A DNA stretch of 64,000 nt from Micavibrio sp. (GTDB taxonomy: Bacteria > Pseudomonadota > Alphaproteobacteria > Micavibrionales > Micavibrionaceae). The notes below the pieces were generated by a model. The model had not been told where the DNA came from, searched no databases, and was given only the letters and a program-made list of their open reading frames with translations. The stretch spans positions 21,416 to 85,415 of the forward strand of contig JALSJP010000010.1 of the NCBI GenBank assembly GCA_026989265.1. Reading direction: 5' to 3'. How positions within the stretch are numbered: position 1 is the stretch's first letter; every line of letters begins with the position of its first letter. Both the position numbers and the translations under genes were made by a program. Below, one piece after another: positions 17,179 through 26,298 of the stretch.

Positions 17179-17947
17179 TAACAGGAACATGATCGCTAGG
17201 CTTTTCCCTGTCGCGCACATCAAGCAATATATCATGCTTTGATAATGCTGGTTTTAGGGCTTGCGTTACCCAAATATGATCCAGCCTGCGCCCGCGATTA
17301 GATTTACGCCAATCACGATTACGATATGACCACCAGCTATAGCATTTCTCATCTTCGGGGACAAAATGGCGGCTTGCATCCACCCAATCTAAAGAAGCTT
17401 GCATATTGCTAAGCTTTTCAACTTCGATAGGGGTATGAGATACGATCTTCAAAAGCTGCTTATGTGACCAAACATCATGCTCTTGCGGGGCTATATTAAA
17501 ATCCCCAACCACCATAAGCGGGCTATCTGAGCTATGGTTACTTTCAAAAAACCCTGTCATTTCATCAACAAAATCAAGTTTATGAGCAAATTTTTCATTT
17601 ATATCTCGATCAGGCTCATCGCCACCCGCAGGGATATATATATTATGCAGCTCAAATTCTGGAAATTTAACAGAAATATGGCGACAATCTTGCTTGCCAA
17701 CTCTTTCATATATTGATTCATCTGTAAAAGCGACGCGCGAGATAATAGCAACGCCGTTATAGCTCTTCATGCCATTAAAATGAATATGCGGATAGCCAGC
17801 TGATTTAATAGCATCAAGGGGAAAATGCTCATCAGGGGTTTTGGTTTCTTGCAAACATATAACATCAAGATTAGCCTCCGCCATAATATCAAGCAATAAA
17901 GGCGCACGAAGGCGCACTGAATTTATATTCCATGTTGCAATGCGCAT
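17159..17947 (-). CDS. xthA: Exodeoxyribonuclease III
   Basis: XthA is an AP endonuclease and 3'-5' exonuclease in base-excision repair. The 262-residue protein has the EEP-fold motifs in order: ATWNINSVR, DVICLQETK, a N-IYIPAGG strand, VVGDFNIAP (catalytic Asp/Asn), DYIW-type RLDHIWVT and SDHVPV with the catalytic histidine. The 3' end overlaps DUF1223 convergently by 20 bases. It lies downstream of ybaB and dnaX on the same strand. Confidence 0.95.
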   Translation of the reverse strand: MRIATWNINSVRLRAPLLLDIMAEANLDVICLQETKTPDEHFPLDAIKSAGYPHIHFNGMKSYNGVAIISRVAFTDESIYERVGKQDCRHISVKFPEFELHNIYIPAGGDEPDRDINEKFAHKLDFVDEMTGFFESNHSSDSPLMVVGDFNIAPQEHDVWSHKQLLKIVSHTPIEVEKLSNMQASLDWVDASRHFVPEDEKCYSWWSYRNRDWRKSNRGRRLDHIWVTQALKPALSKHDILLDVRDREKPSDHVPVIIELNL

Positions 17948-17964
17948 ATTAAAGCTCTCTTATC

Positions 17965-18291
17965 TTAAAGCAGACCGCCGCCGCCAGCCATGCCTTCGGG
18001 TAAGCCAAGACCCTCCATCATTGCCGCAGTTTCAGATTTTATGCGCTCTTCCTTAGTGTCATTGGCGTTATTCATTGCTGCAACTATTAAGTCTTCCAAT
18101 GTTTCTTTGTCAGAGACCATAAGGGAATCATCAATATTAAGCCCCAAAATCTTACCAGAACAAGACATTTTAACTTTAACAAGACCGCCGCCAGCATCGG
18201 CTTCTATCTCAATGTCATGTAATTTTTCTTGCACTTCTTGCAATTTGAATTGCATTTCTTGCGCTTGCTTCATCATTTTTTGAAAATCCAT
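17965..18291 (-). CDS. YbaB/EbfC nucleoid-associated protein
   Basis: This 108-residue DNA-binding protein family is normally encoded just after dnaX, as here. The N-terminal helix is MQFKLQEVQEKLHDIEIEA, preceded by a Met/Gln-rich start. It is followed by GGGLVKVKMSCSGKI and an LEDLIVAAMNNAND segment, with a Gly-rich end. Only 6 bases separate it from dnaX, so co-transcription is likely. Confidence 0.95.
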   Translation of the reverse strand: MDFQKMMKQAQEMQFKLQEVQEKLHDIEIEADAGGGLVKVKMSCSGKILGLNIDDSLMVSDKETLEDLIVAAMNNANDTKEERIKSETAAMMEGLGLPEGMAGGGGLL

Positions 18292-18297
18292 TATATT

Positions 18298-20013
18298 TTA
18301 TCCTTTATTGTTTGAGCTTATTATCTTTGTAAGTTTTGCATCGGGAAATATTTTCAATATATTATCGACTATAGGCATTTTAGCAACATCTGAAAGCTCT
18401 TTTAAATGCAGAGCATCGTCCTTTTCGGATAATGTTATATCGCCGCCTGTTTTGGTAATCGCAATCATCCAATGGTCACCAGTAATTACCTTCAATGCCT
18501 TGATTAGCTTTTGCGATAGCTCAGGCATAGCCGCGTCAGATTGCCTAAATTCCATGCGCCCATGCTCTATATTAACTAAGTGCGCAAAATTATAAAGCTG
18601 GCTTGCAAGCATAATTTCTTTATGCGCGTTTAGTGCTTCTATCATATCTTCTAGGCTATTAATTTTTGCCGGAATATCAGGATCAGAAACGATAGATAGC
18701 TCAGGCTTCGAAATAACCGCGCTAGTCACATGAGGCGGAGGCTGTGGCGGGGGTGAATTAAAGTCTTGCACATGTACAGAAGATGAAATTGGCGCAGAAC
18801 TTGTAGCAGTAGGAGCGCTGCTCGCCTGATTAGTAGTAGTGAGAGCAGCTTGGCTCTTTAACTTCTTAATTAAATCAGAGGGATCAGGTAGATTCGCCGC
18901 ATAAGCCAAGCGTATGACCACCATTTCCGCAGCATTTTGCGGATTAGGGGCAGAGTTTACCTCAGCAATACCTTTAAGAAGTATTTGCCAAGCCTTGCCC
19001 AGACTAGGCATAGAAATTTTAGCTGATAGCTCTTTTGCTCGCGCCATTTGGTCGGTGGAAAGAGCCTTGCCAACATCAAGCAAATCAGGAACAGCCCGCA
19101 ATTTTGTAAGTAAATGAGTAAGGTCGAGCAAATCTTGCATAACCGCAGAAGGAGCGCCGCCATTATTATAAATATCATCCATGATGCTAAGCGCAGATTT
19201 CATATCTCCGCGCAGCGCATTTTCTAGCAAATCAAGGTTTTGGGCGCGATCTGACAGACCAAGCATAGATTGCACTTGCTCGGACGTTATTTTATCGGGT
19301 GATAGAGCCATCGCCTGATCCAGCAGGCTTAAACCATCACGAACAGAACCATCAGAGGCGCGCGCAATCATCGCAATGGCATCTTGCTCAACTGCTACAT
19401 TTTCAAGTCCGCATATTTTTGTGTAATGCTTGGATAATGTCTCAACATTTACGCGCTGTAAATCAAATCTTTGGCAACGCGAAAGCACAGTTATAGGCAC
19501 TTTGCGAATCTCCGTAGTAGCAAAAATAAACTTCACATGCTCTGGCGGCTCTTCCAATGTTTTCAAAAGAGCATTAAATGCATTTTTCGAAAGCATATGA
19601 ACTTCATCAATTACGTATATTTTATAACGCGCCTCCATAGGGGCATAGCGCACGCCATCCAATATCTCGCGGATATCATCAACGCCTGTGCGGCTGGCTG
19701 CATCCATTTCAATAACATCAGGGTGGCGGTCTTCGGATATCGCGCGGCATATCGCACAATCATCAGTATTTTGCGTCGTGGCGTTAGATGCGCCGTCCGC
19801 GCCCTTATAATTAAGAGCCTTGGCAATGATGCGGGCAGTTGTGGTTTTACCAACTCCGCGAACGCCCGTTAGCATAAATGCATGAGCAATTCGCCCTGAT
19901 GTAATCGCATTTTTAAGCGTTCGGACAAGGGCATCTTGACCTATAAGCTCATCAAAATTTTGAGGGCGGTATTTCCGCGCTAATACTCGGTAGGGTTTGT
20001 TTTCTTCTGACAT
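18298..20013 (-). CDS. dnaX: DNA polymerase III subunit gamma/tau
   Basis: DnaX is the clamp-loader ATPase. The 571-residue protein has the AAA+ motifs GVRGVGKTT (Walker A, about residues 50-58), VIDEVHMLSKNAFNALLKTLEEPPEHVKFI (Walker B and SRC neighbourhood), and TVLSRCQRF. The zinc module looks reduced: only CAIC is obvious where four cysteines are usual. A Pro/Ser/Thr-rich linker (about 400-440) leads to a C-terminal tau-like domain. I see no slippery sequence that would signal programmed frameshifting to gamma. Confidence 0.95.
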   Translation of the reverse strand: MSEENKPYRVLARKYRPQNFDELIGQDALVRTLKNAITSGRIAHAFMLTGVRGVGKTTTARIIAKALNYKGADGASNATTQNTDDCAICRAISEDRHPDVIEMDAASRTGVDDIREILDGVRYAPMEARYKIYVIDEVHMLSKNAFNALLKTLEEPPEHVKFIFATTEIRKVPITVLSRCQRFDLQRVNVETLSKHYTKICGLENVAVEQDAIAMIARASDGSVRDGLSLLDQAMALSPDKITSEQVQSMLGLSDRAQNLDLLENALRGDMKSALSIMDDIYNNGGAPSAVMQDLLDLTHLLTKLRAVPDLLDVGKALSTDQMARAKELSAKISMPSLGKAWQILLKGIAEVNSAPNPQNAAEMVVIRLAYAANLPDPSDLIKKLKSQAALTTTNQASSAPTATSSAPISSSVHVQDFNSPPPQPPPHVTSAVISKPELSIVSDPDIPAKINSLEDMIEALNAHKEIMLASQLYNFAHLVNIEHGRMEFRQSDAAMPELSQKLIKALKVITGDHWMIAITKTGGDITLSEKDDALHLKELSDVAKMPIVDNILKIFPDAKLTKIISSNNKG

Positions 20014-20098
20014 GATTTATTTGTAGTGCGATTCACTTGGCTCCGCAAGTATCATGGTAACTTTTATTACTTAATTTAGATTAAAAATGTGACCTGAT

Positions 20099-20827
20099 CT
20101 ATAAAAAAACTTGTTTCAAATCATCATCATTTAAAATGCGCCATTCGCCTTTTGGTAAATCATTAAGAGAAAGCCCTCCCGTTTGGAAACGGTGGAGCGT
20201 TATTACTTCATTTCCGATTGTCTCAAACATACGGCGGATTTGGTGAAATCTTCCCTCACTTAATATCATAATGCCGCTGCACTTATTTTCCGCTATCCAT
20301 ATGGCTGGCTTTAGTGGCTTATCATCTTTATCCATATAAAATTCGCCTGTGTTAAATAGCTCTGCTTCATTCCCGTTCAAGTCATCGCGCAAAGTCACAT
20401 GATAATGTTTTTTTGCATTAGATTTTGGAGATATTACGCGGTGGAGTAAATCTCCGTCATCTGTCAATAGCAATTGCCCTGTGCTGTATTTATCCAAACG
20501 CCCGATACTAGAAAAGGCAGGTTTGCGGGATTTAAAGCGCTCTGGCATTAGGTCATAAACTAAATCTCCTGTATCTTTGTGAGAGCAAGTATAGCCCTCA
20601 GGCTTGTTAAGCATGATTGTCATGGGCGATATTGGGTCGATATTCTCACCATCAAGTTTTACTTGCGCGGTATATGGATTTACTTGAAAAGATGGGTTTT
20701 TAATGATGCTACCATCTACTGAAACCCATTCATTTTTGATAGCCATAGCCATTTCTTTGCGCCCGCCATAACCTAGGTTAGACAGAAGGCGCTCTAGGCG
20801 GATAGTTTTTGCTTTTTCTTTTCCCAT
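20099..20827 (-). CDS. rsuA: Ribosomal small-subunit pseudouridine synthase RsuA family
   Basis: RsuA-type enzymes make pseudouridine 516 in 16S rRNA. The 242-residue protein has an N-terminal S4 domain (RLERLLSNLGYGGRKEM) and a catalytic domain. The latter shows MLNKPEGYTCS, the catalytic GRLDKYSTGQLLLTDDG (Asp in RLD), an HYHV strand and the EGRFHQIRRMFE motif. The RLDK-x-STG-LL pattern is the RsuA/RluB/E/F signature. It is divergent from polA. Confidence 0.9.
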   Translation of the reverse strand: MGKEKAKTIRLERLLSNLGYGGRKEMAMAIKNEWVSVDGSIIKNPSFQVNPYTAQVKLDGENIDPISPMTIMLNKPEGYTCSHKDTGDLVYDLMPERFKSRKPAFSSIGRLDKYSTGQLLLTDDGDLLHRVISPKSNAKKHYHVTLRDDLNGNEAELFNTGEFYMDKDDKPLKPAIWIAENKCSGIMILSEGRFHQIRRMFETIGNEVITLHRFQTGGLSLNDLPKGEWRILNDDDLKQVFL

Positions 20828-20891
20828 GGATATTTAGTCATTTCGTTAGAGTTGCTGGACATCATAGTGCGGTTAGTTCATTTTGTCACCT

Positions 20892-23705
20892 ATGACACAA
20901 AATAATGAAGATGAGCTTTTCCTGATTGACGGATCAGGTTTTATTTTCCGCGCATATTTCGCTATGGCTTATTCGCGGCAAAACGGCATGACTAACCCTG
21001 ATGGGGTCGAGGTTGGCGCGGTTTATGGTTATACTAATATGCTGCTAAAAATGCTTAGAGATTACCACGCGCCTTATATAGCGGTGATATTTGACGCGGC
21101 GCGGGTGAATTTTCGCAATGATATATATCCCGAATATAAGTCTAACCGTGATGAAACACCCGATGATTTAAAACCGCAATTTGCCCTTATTCGTGATGCG
21201 ACTAAAGCTTTTGATATGCCAGCGATAGAGCTTGCGGGCTATGAAGCAGATGATTTAATCGCCGCTTATACTAAACTTGCGCGCGCGGCGGGTAAAAAAG
21301 TAGTTATTGTGTCATCTGATAAGGATTTAATGCAGCTCGTTGGGGACGGTGTACGCATGCTTGACCCGATGAAAAGCAAATGGATTGACGAAGAGCAAGT
21401 AATTGAGAAATTTGGCGTTACTCCTGATAAAGTTGTAGACGTGCAATCATTAGCAGGCGATAGCGTCGATAATGTCCCTGGTGTTCCTAGTATCGGGATT
21501 AAAACGGCGGCGCAGCTTATCAATGAATATGGTAGCTTAGAGGCATTGCTAGAGCGAGCATCCGAAATAAAGCAGAATAAACGCCGTGAGAAATTAATAG
21601 AGCATGCCGATGATGCCCGTATATCAAAGCTCCTTGTTAAATTGGATGAAAATGCGCCTGCCCCTGTTTCGTTAGAGGATTTAAAGTCGCATGACCCTGA
21701 TAAGCCTGCACTTATAGAGTTTTTGCAAAAACATGGGTTTAATTCGATTATCAGGCGGCTTGGAAATGGTGTCATTCCGACTAACATGGAGGAATCTAAT
21801 AAGGCAAATTCAAAAGAAGATCCCTCGACAAAAACTCGGGATGACAAGTTTCCGCCAGTATCAGAAAATGAATATACGCTTATTAATGACGTAAAAACCC
21901 TTAAAGCTTGGCTTGCCGAAGCAGAGCAAGAGGGCGTTTTAGCCATTGATACGGAAACGACTAGCCTTACCCCTGCTAAAGCAAAGCTTGTTGGGATATC
22001 TATAGCCTCTAAAATCGGTAAGGCGGCTTATATACCGCTGGCTCATATCCAAGAAACGGATTTATTCGGCAGCGTTTCTGGTGATGCTATCCCTCAAATG
22101 GATAAGAGCGAGGCTTTAGAGCTCCTTAAGCCGATATTAGAGGATAAATCTGTCCTTAAAATCGGGCATAACATGAAATATGATTGGCAAATGTTTGCTA
22201 AAGAAGGCGTTCATATATCACCATGTGATGATACTATGCTTATGTCTTATGTGCTGGACGGGGCAAGCCACAGCCATTCTATGGATAATCTATCTATTAT
22301 GCATTGCGATCATAGCCCGATAAAATTCGAAGAGGTTGCGGGCAAGGGTAAAGCTCAAGTTACTTTCGACAAAGTCTCTATTGAGAAGGCTCTAAATTAT
22401 GCTGCGGAGGATGCAGAGATAACTTTGCGCCTTTATAAAATTTTAAAACCGCGCTTGGCTTTGGAGAAAATGACAAGCGTCTATGAAACTATTGAACGCC
22501 CGCTTATCCCGATAATTGCGCAAATGGAGCTTGACGGCGTTAAGGTTGATCCTGTAGTCCTTAAAAATATGAGTAAGGATTTTGGCAAGCAGCTTGCTGT
22601 TTTAGAAAATGAAATCCATGATATAGCAGGGCGTTCATTTAATATTGCCTCGCCTAAGCAAGTGGGTGAGGTCTTGTTTGATGAGCTGGGCTTAACTGGC
22701 GGGAAGAAAACCAAGGCGGGGGCTTATTCTACTTCGGTTGATGTTTTGGAAAAACTTAGCCTTGAAGGTCATGAAATAGTTAGTAAAATTTTGGAATATC
22801 GCGGGCTGGCGAAGCTTAAATCAACTTATACGGACGCGCTGCAAAATGAGATTAATCCCGATACAGGTAGAGTTCATACATCATATAATATGGTGGGGAC
22901 AAGCACGGGGCGGTTATCATCTTCTAACCCGAATCTGCAAAATATCCCTATCCGCACCAAGGAAGGTCGTAAAATCCGTGAGGCTTTTATTGCTAAGGAA
23001 GGCTGCAAGCTTATTTCAATTGATTATAGCCAAGTGGAATTGCGCTTAGCTGCGGAAATAGCAGATGTTGCTGCGCTGAAAGAAGCTTTTAAAAATGGCG
23101 ATGATATTCATAGTCTAACCGCTTCAAAGGTGTTTGATGTTCCGCTAAATGAGGTTACGCCTGAAATTCGTAGCCGCGCCAAGGCGGTTAATTTTGGCAT
23201 TATATATGGTATATCAGGATTCGGGCTGGCTAAGCAATTAGGCTGCCCTGTTGGAGAGGCTGGCGGTTTTATTAAACGATATCTTGCGCGCTTTCATGAG
23301 ATAGAAGATTATATGGAGCGCACAAAAGAACAAGCCAAGCGTGATGGCTTTGTTCGCACATTATATGGGCGCAAATGTTTTATTAATGGCATTAATGATA
23401 AAATGCGCGGCAGAGCAGCAGAGCGGCAAGCTATTAATGCTCCGCTGCAAGGCACAGCGGCTGATATCATGAAAATTGCTATGGCTCATATGCCAAAAGC
23501 ATTAAATGATAATGGCTTATCGGCAAGAATGCTCTTGCAAGTGCATGATGAGCTTATTTTTGAGGTTTTAGACGCAGAAATTGATAAAACTATTGAAACC
23601 ATTAAGCTTGTGATGGAAAATTCATTTAGAATCAATGGGATAGATATTTCTGTTCCTTTAACTGCTGATAGCGGTGTTGGTGATAATTGGGCGGTTACTC
23701 ATTAA
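20892..23705 (+). CDS. polA: DNA polymerase I
   Basis: The 937-residue protein has all three domains. The N-terminal 5'-3' exonuclease shows LIDGSGFIFRAYF, AGYEADDLIAAY and SSDKDLMQLVGDGV. The 3'-5' exonuclease retains its metal ligands (AIDTETTSL, HNMKYDW), so proofreading is probably active. The polymerase domain has SIDYSQVELRLAAEI, RSRAKAVNFGIIYGISGFGL and VHDELIFEV. I prefer the ATG at 20892; a TTG three codons earlier is in frame. Divergent from rsuA. Confidence 0.96.
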   Translation: MTQNNEDELFLIDGSGFIFRAYFAMAYSRQNGMTNPDGVEVGAVYGYTNMLLKMLRDYHAPYIAVIFDAARVNFRNDIYPEYKSNRDETPDDLKPQFALIRDATKAFDMPAIELAGYEADDLIAAYTKLARAAGKKVVIVSSDKDLMQLVGDGVRMLDPMKSKWIDEEQVIEKFGVTPDKVVDVQSLAGDSVDNVPGVPSIGIKTAAQLINEYGSLEALLERASEIKQNKRREKLIEHADDARISKLLVKLDENAPAPVSLEDLKSHDPDKPALIEFLQKHGFNSIIRRLGNGVIPTNMEESNKANSKEDPSTKTRDDKFPPVSENEYTLINDVKTLKAWLAEAEQEGVLAIDTETTSLTPAKAKLVGISIASKIGKAAYIPLAHIQETDLFGSVSGDAIPQMDKSEALELLKPILEDKSVLKIGHNMKYDWQMFAKEGVHISPCDDTMLMSYVLDGASHSHSMDNLSIMHCDHSPIKFEEVAGKGKAQVTFDKVSIEKALNYAAEDAEITLRLYKILKPRLALEKMTSVYETIERPLIPIIAQMELDGVKVDPVVLKNMSKDFGKQLAVLENEIHDIAGRSFNIASPKQVGEVLFDELGLTGGKKTKAGAYSTSVDVLEKLSLEGHEIVSKILEYRGLAKLKSTYTDALQNEINPDTGRVHTSYNMVGTSTGRLSSSNPNLQNIPIRTKEGRKIREAFIAKEGCKLISIDYSQVELRLAAEIADVAALKEAFKNGDDIHSLTASKVFDVPLNEVTPEIRSRAKAVNFGIIYGISGFGLAKQLGCPVGEAGGFIKRYLARFHEIEDYMERTKEQAKRDGFVRTLYGRKCFINGINDKMRGRAAERQAINAPLQGTAADIMKIAMAHMPKALNDNGLSARMLLQVHDELIFEVLDAEIDKTIETIKLVMENSFRINGIDISVPLTADSGVGDNWAVTH

Positions 23706-23773
23706 AACATCTCCTGAAACCTAACCTAAAGCATAAAAAATGTACTTTTATATAAAAAAACTGCATTTTTATA

Positions 23774-23803
23774 TTGACATAGCTTTACATATAGGACTAT
23801 AAA
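23774..23803 (+). promoter_or_regulatory. Sigma-70-type promoter for the putative small RNA
   Basis: TTGACA at 23774-23779 is followed after 18 bases by TATAAA at 23798-23803, predicting transcription from about 23810. No open reading frame follows; a structured, terminated stretch does. Confidence 0.6.
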
Positions 23804-23809
23804 GTGGAC

Positions 23810-23930
23810 ATAGCTTAATTCTACCTACTCCCCCCCACACACAAGGTAGAGTTAGTTATACGGAATTTATAAAGTTCCCCACACACGGAAAGTTGAGACC
23901 GTCCTTTGTTTTTACAAAGGGCGGTCTCGC
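23810..23930 (+). ncRNA. Putative small RNA with two C-rich loops and a terminator
   Basis: Between polA and ubiM a promoter-like pair is followed by a 9-bp stem with one wobble (23817-23825 with 23845-23853) whose 19-base loop contains a run of seven C. A second C-rich stretch (CCCCACACAC, 23877-23886) sits between short complementary arms TTCC/GGAA. The stretch ends in a 14-bp hairpin at 23895-23928. Hairpins presenting C-rich, Shine-Dalgarno-complementary loops before a terminator recall the cuckoo-type and alpha-r small RNAs of alphaproteobacteria. The assignment to any family is inference. Confidence 0.5.
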
Positions 23931-23934
23931 TTTA
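23895..23934 (+). terminator. Strong hairpin ending the putative small RNA
   Basis: GAGACCGTCCTTTG (23895-23908) pairs with CAAAGGGCGGTCTC (23915-23928) with one G-U wobble; the loop is TTTTTA. Only a short T run (CGCTTTA) follows, so termination efficiency is uncertain. It also lies just beyond the convergent ubiM stop. Confidence 0.6.
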
Positions 23935-23943
23935 TGTGCATTA

Positions 23944-25107
23944 TTAAGCTTCTTTGATTTCTGTTAGCTGGTTCATAATAAGGCGCTTTGCTGGCTTTAT
24001 GTGATTACCAAGTCTAAGCAGAGCTTTGCGGGCGAATTTAGCAGTTTTGTAATTTTGAGTATAGAGTTTAACCACCGCATTTGTGCCGTGATAAATTGGC
24101 GCAGCGTGCCTACGATGTTTGCGGCTGTATTTCTCTAATGCGTTTTGTGAATTTATACCGTCCTTCTTCAGATTATTTGCAAGCATACGCGCCCCGCCAA
24201 GCCCAAGGTTAAATCCATGAGCGGTAACGGGGTGCATTCCTATGGCTGCATCTCCAATCACTGCAAATCGAGTTTTGCAAAATGTTTTAGCTATGCTAGC
24301 GACCAAAGGGTAGGGATATAGCTCGCTAGATAGTTTCATGTTTCCGAATTTATTTTCTATGCGCTTTGCTACGTCATTAGCAAATTCTTGAGCGTCCATA
24401 TTAAGAAGAGCATCGCTCTCCTCTGATTTTAAAGTTATAACAACTGAAACTTGCCCTTTATTCATAGGAAGCACAGCAACCGTGCGGTCATAGTGAAAGC
24501 ATTCATACGCTGTATTATCATGGGGAAGTTCGTGGCTCATTGTGCAAACAATGCAGGTGCGTCCAAAATCAAGCATAGAAGTGGATATTCCCATCATGCG
24601 CCTAGTATTGGAAAAACGGCTATCTGCGGCGATAAGTAGTGGTGCTTCTAAGCGTTTGCCATTTAGTAATTCTACCCAGCCCTTATCATTATCAGTCCCA
24701 ATTTTTAAAACTTCTGTTTCATCCATGACCTTAATATTGTCAAAATCTTTGATGGATTGGTAGGCGGCTTTTCTAATTAAATGATTAGAAATCATGAAAC
24801 CAAGATTCTCTTTCCCCACTTCTTTATGGTCAAAAGACAGGGCGTAGGGGGAATTACCGTTAAGGACTTTGGCGGATTTGATTAATGCAATATCATCGCT
24901 AGGGATAAGATCCCACATATTAAGGTCGCTCATTATTCTATGTGATAAATGAGTTAAGGCTATCTCGCGTCCGTCATAAGCAGGATTAGCAAGTATTTCA
25001 TCACTCTGTTTTTCAATCATAAGGATATTAAGGTTGCTATCTGCCATTTCTCTGGCAAAGCTTAAACCCGCGGGCCCCGCTCCGATAATAATAATGTCAT
25101 GATCCAT
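23944..25107 (-). CDS. ubiM: FAD-dependent ubiquinone-biosynthesis hydroxylase, UbiM-like
   Basis: Class A flavoprotein hydroxylases of the UbiH/F/I/L/M family hydroxylate the ubiquinone ring. The 387-residue protein starts DHDIIIIGAGPAGLSFAREM (FAD-binding GxGxxG), has a middle segment with the GREIALTHLSH motif, an ADSRFSNTRRMMGI segment and the C-terminal FAVIGDAAIGMHPVTAHGFNLGL that contacts FAD. The PVTAHGFNLG ending and substitution pattern point to UbiM rather than UbiH or UbiF, but I cannot confirm this without alignment. I chose the ATG at 25107, which has AGGA upstream; a TTG seven codons earlier is in frame. Confidence 0.7.
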   Translation of the reverse strand: MDHDIIIIGAGPAGLSFAREMADSNLNILMIEKQSDEILANPAYDGREIALTHLSHRIMSDLNMWDLIPSDDIALIKSAKVLNGNSPYALSFDHKEVGKENLGFMISNHLIRKAAYQSIKDFDNIKVMDETEVLKIGTDNDKGWVELLNGKRLEAPLLIAADSRFSNTRRMMGISTSMLDFGRTCIVCTMSHELPHDNTAYECFHYDRTVAVLPMNKGQVSVVITLKSEESDALLNMDAQEFANDVAKRIENKFGNMKLSSELYPYPLVASIAKTFCKTRFAVIGDAAIGMHPVTAHGFNLGLGGARMLANNLKKDGINSQNALEKYSRKHRRHAAPIYHGTNAVVKLYTQNYKTAKFARKALLRLGNHIKPAKRLIMNQLTEIKEA

Positions 25108-25275
25108 TGCTGTTCCTATATTAATCAAAGTAGGTTTATACAGGTGTTTTATAATATATTTTCTATATTTGATATATTTTATTTTATGATATTCATATTT
25201 TTAACATTTTTGAATTAATGCAGGGTGTTGAAAAATATAGATTTTTTATTTTTTTGAAATTAATTTAAATAAAAT

Positions 25276-25304
25276 TTGACATAAATGTGTTTTCTGTGTG
25301 ATTA
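25276..25304 (+). promoter_or_regulatory. Candidate promoter of the repeat-protein cassette
   Basis: TTGACA at 25276-25281 is followed after 17 bases by TGATTA at 25299-25304, then an AT-rich leader of about 45 bases to the first gene. The rest of the 246-bp gap after ubiM (25108-25353) is very AT-rich with long A and T runs and holds no visible gene. Confidence 0.45.
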
Positions 25305-25353
25305 TTAATTATGGTAATTAACTTGTTCAACAAATAAACGGAGTATTTATATT

Positions 25354-25893
25354 ATGATTAACTTTAAAATTCTTTCATTAGCAACAGTAGCAACTTTAGC
25401 ATTAGGCTTTGCGCCAGCGCAGGCAAATGACCTTATGAGTAACGCTGCATCAGGTTATGTAGAAGGCAACATCATTAGTAATGATTTTTCTAGAGGTTCC
25501 TTTCTTAATAGTTCTAGAGATATTTTAATTGGCGGTATTGCCGTTAGTGACACTGCATTTTATAATACCGCATCAGGATCTGTTAATGGCAATGTAACGC
25601 AAATGACATCAGATGCCTTGGAGGCTAAAATACATGTTGGTAGCATTAAGGCGCAATCAGCAATGCTCAATAGGGCTGAAGGTGCTGTTAATGGTAATAT
25701 AGCTCAATATGTAGGTCAGTGGGGGCAAGGTGTAATTAGCATAGGTGCTATTGATGCAGAAAATGATGGTCAGGCATTTAATAACAGAGCATCAGGTTTT
25801 GTTAATGGCAGTGTGTATCAAAATGCTGGAGGCTTTGGAGCTTCATCCCTTATAAATGTAGGGTCTGTGACAAGCTCTGAGACATTAAGATAA
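25354..25893 (+). CDS. Secreted repeat protein, curlin/holdfast-anchor-like fibre subunit candidate
   Basis: The 179-residue protein has a signal peptide (about residues 1-24, ending AQA-ND) and four imperfect repeats of about 36-42 residues. Each repeat begins N-x-A-x-G-x-V-x-G-x-(I/V) (SGYVEGNI, SGSVNGNV, EGAVNGNI, SGFVNGSV). It then often has a Gln and closes with (I/V)-x-(I/V)-G-(S/A/G)-(I/V) (ILIGGI, IHVGSI, ISIGAI, INVGSV). Regular Asn, Gly and Gln spacing with short beta strands is what curlin-type amyloid subunits show, although the exact curlin consensus is not matched. The same module recurs in the next genes, upstream of a CsgG-like pore. Confidence 0.65.
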   Translation: MINFKILSLATVATLALGFAPAQANDLMSNAASGYVEGNIISNDFSRGSFLNSSRDILIGGIAVSDTAFYNTASGSVNGNVTQMTSDALEAKIHVGSIKAQSAMLNRAEGAVNGNIAQYVGQWGQGVISIGAIDAENDGQAFNNRASGFVNGSVYQNAGGFGASSLINVGSVTSSETLR

Positions 25894-25903
25894 TAAATAC
25901 TTT

Positions 25904-25938
25904 GGTGAGGGGGCTTGGTTGCTCCCTCATTTCATTTT
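25904..25938 (+). terminator. Intra-cassette intrinsic terminator or attenuator
   Basis: TGAGGGGGC (25906-25914) pairs with GCTCCCTCA (25921-25929) with one wobble, loop TTGGTT, followed by TTTCATTTTCT. It sits between the first repeat protein and the next gene, where partial read-through would make the first protein more abundant than the downstream exporter. Confidence 0.7.
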
Positions 25939-25966
25939 CTAATTTTAAATATGGAGGGTTTGTTTT

Positions 25967-26254
25967 ATGAAAAAATTTGATAGTAAAATAGTTGTTTTTC
26001 TAACATGTTTTTTCTTTTTGCAAATCTCTCCTGTTCTGGCAAACGGTCTTATAAATAATAATGCTCAAGGTTATGTTGATGGCTCTATATCACAAAATGT
26101 AGGTGCAGGCGGTAGCAGTGAAGTTAACATAGGCTCGATTGTTTCAAAAAATGGTACTAAAATTTCAAATGTGAATACAAATGCGGTTGTAGTTGGAAAT
26201 ATAGTAGTGGACGGTAATGTATCACTTAACATTGCAAGTGTTATTGTTCGTTGA
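25967..26254 (+). CDS. Short secreted repeat protein, minor subunit or nucleator candidate
   Basis: The 95-residue protein has a signal peptide (about residues 8-26, ending VLA-NG) and one clear copy of the repeat found in the previous protein (NNNAQGYVDGSISQNVGAGG ... VNIGSI), followed by degenerate strands (NAVVVGNIVVDGNVSLNIASVIV). A strong GGAGGG ribosome-binding site lies upstream. By analogy with curli, a shorter homologue of the main subunit could be the nucleator or tip protein; this is inference from gene order and repeat sharing. Confidence 0.65.
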   Translation: MKKFDSKIVVFLTCFFFLQISPVLANGLINNNAQGYVDGSISQNVGAGGSSEVNIGSIVSKNGTKISNVNTNAVVVGNIVVDGNVSLNIASVIVR

Positions 26255-26298
26255 TTATATGGTAAAATCCTAGTAATATGGTTTTCAAAGGTGTTCAT

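Noticed and set aside
18298..20013. Programmed frameshift producing a short dnaX gamma product
   Set aside because: No A-rich slippery heptamer with a downstream stem was found.
20014..20098. Possible SRP RNA (ffs) upstream of dnaX
   Set aside because: The region lacks the conserved GGAAG/AGCA tetraloop-type helix and is only 85 bases.
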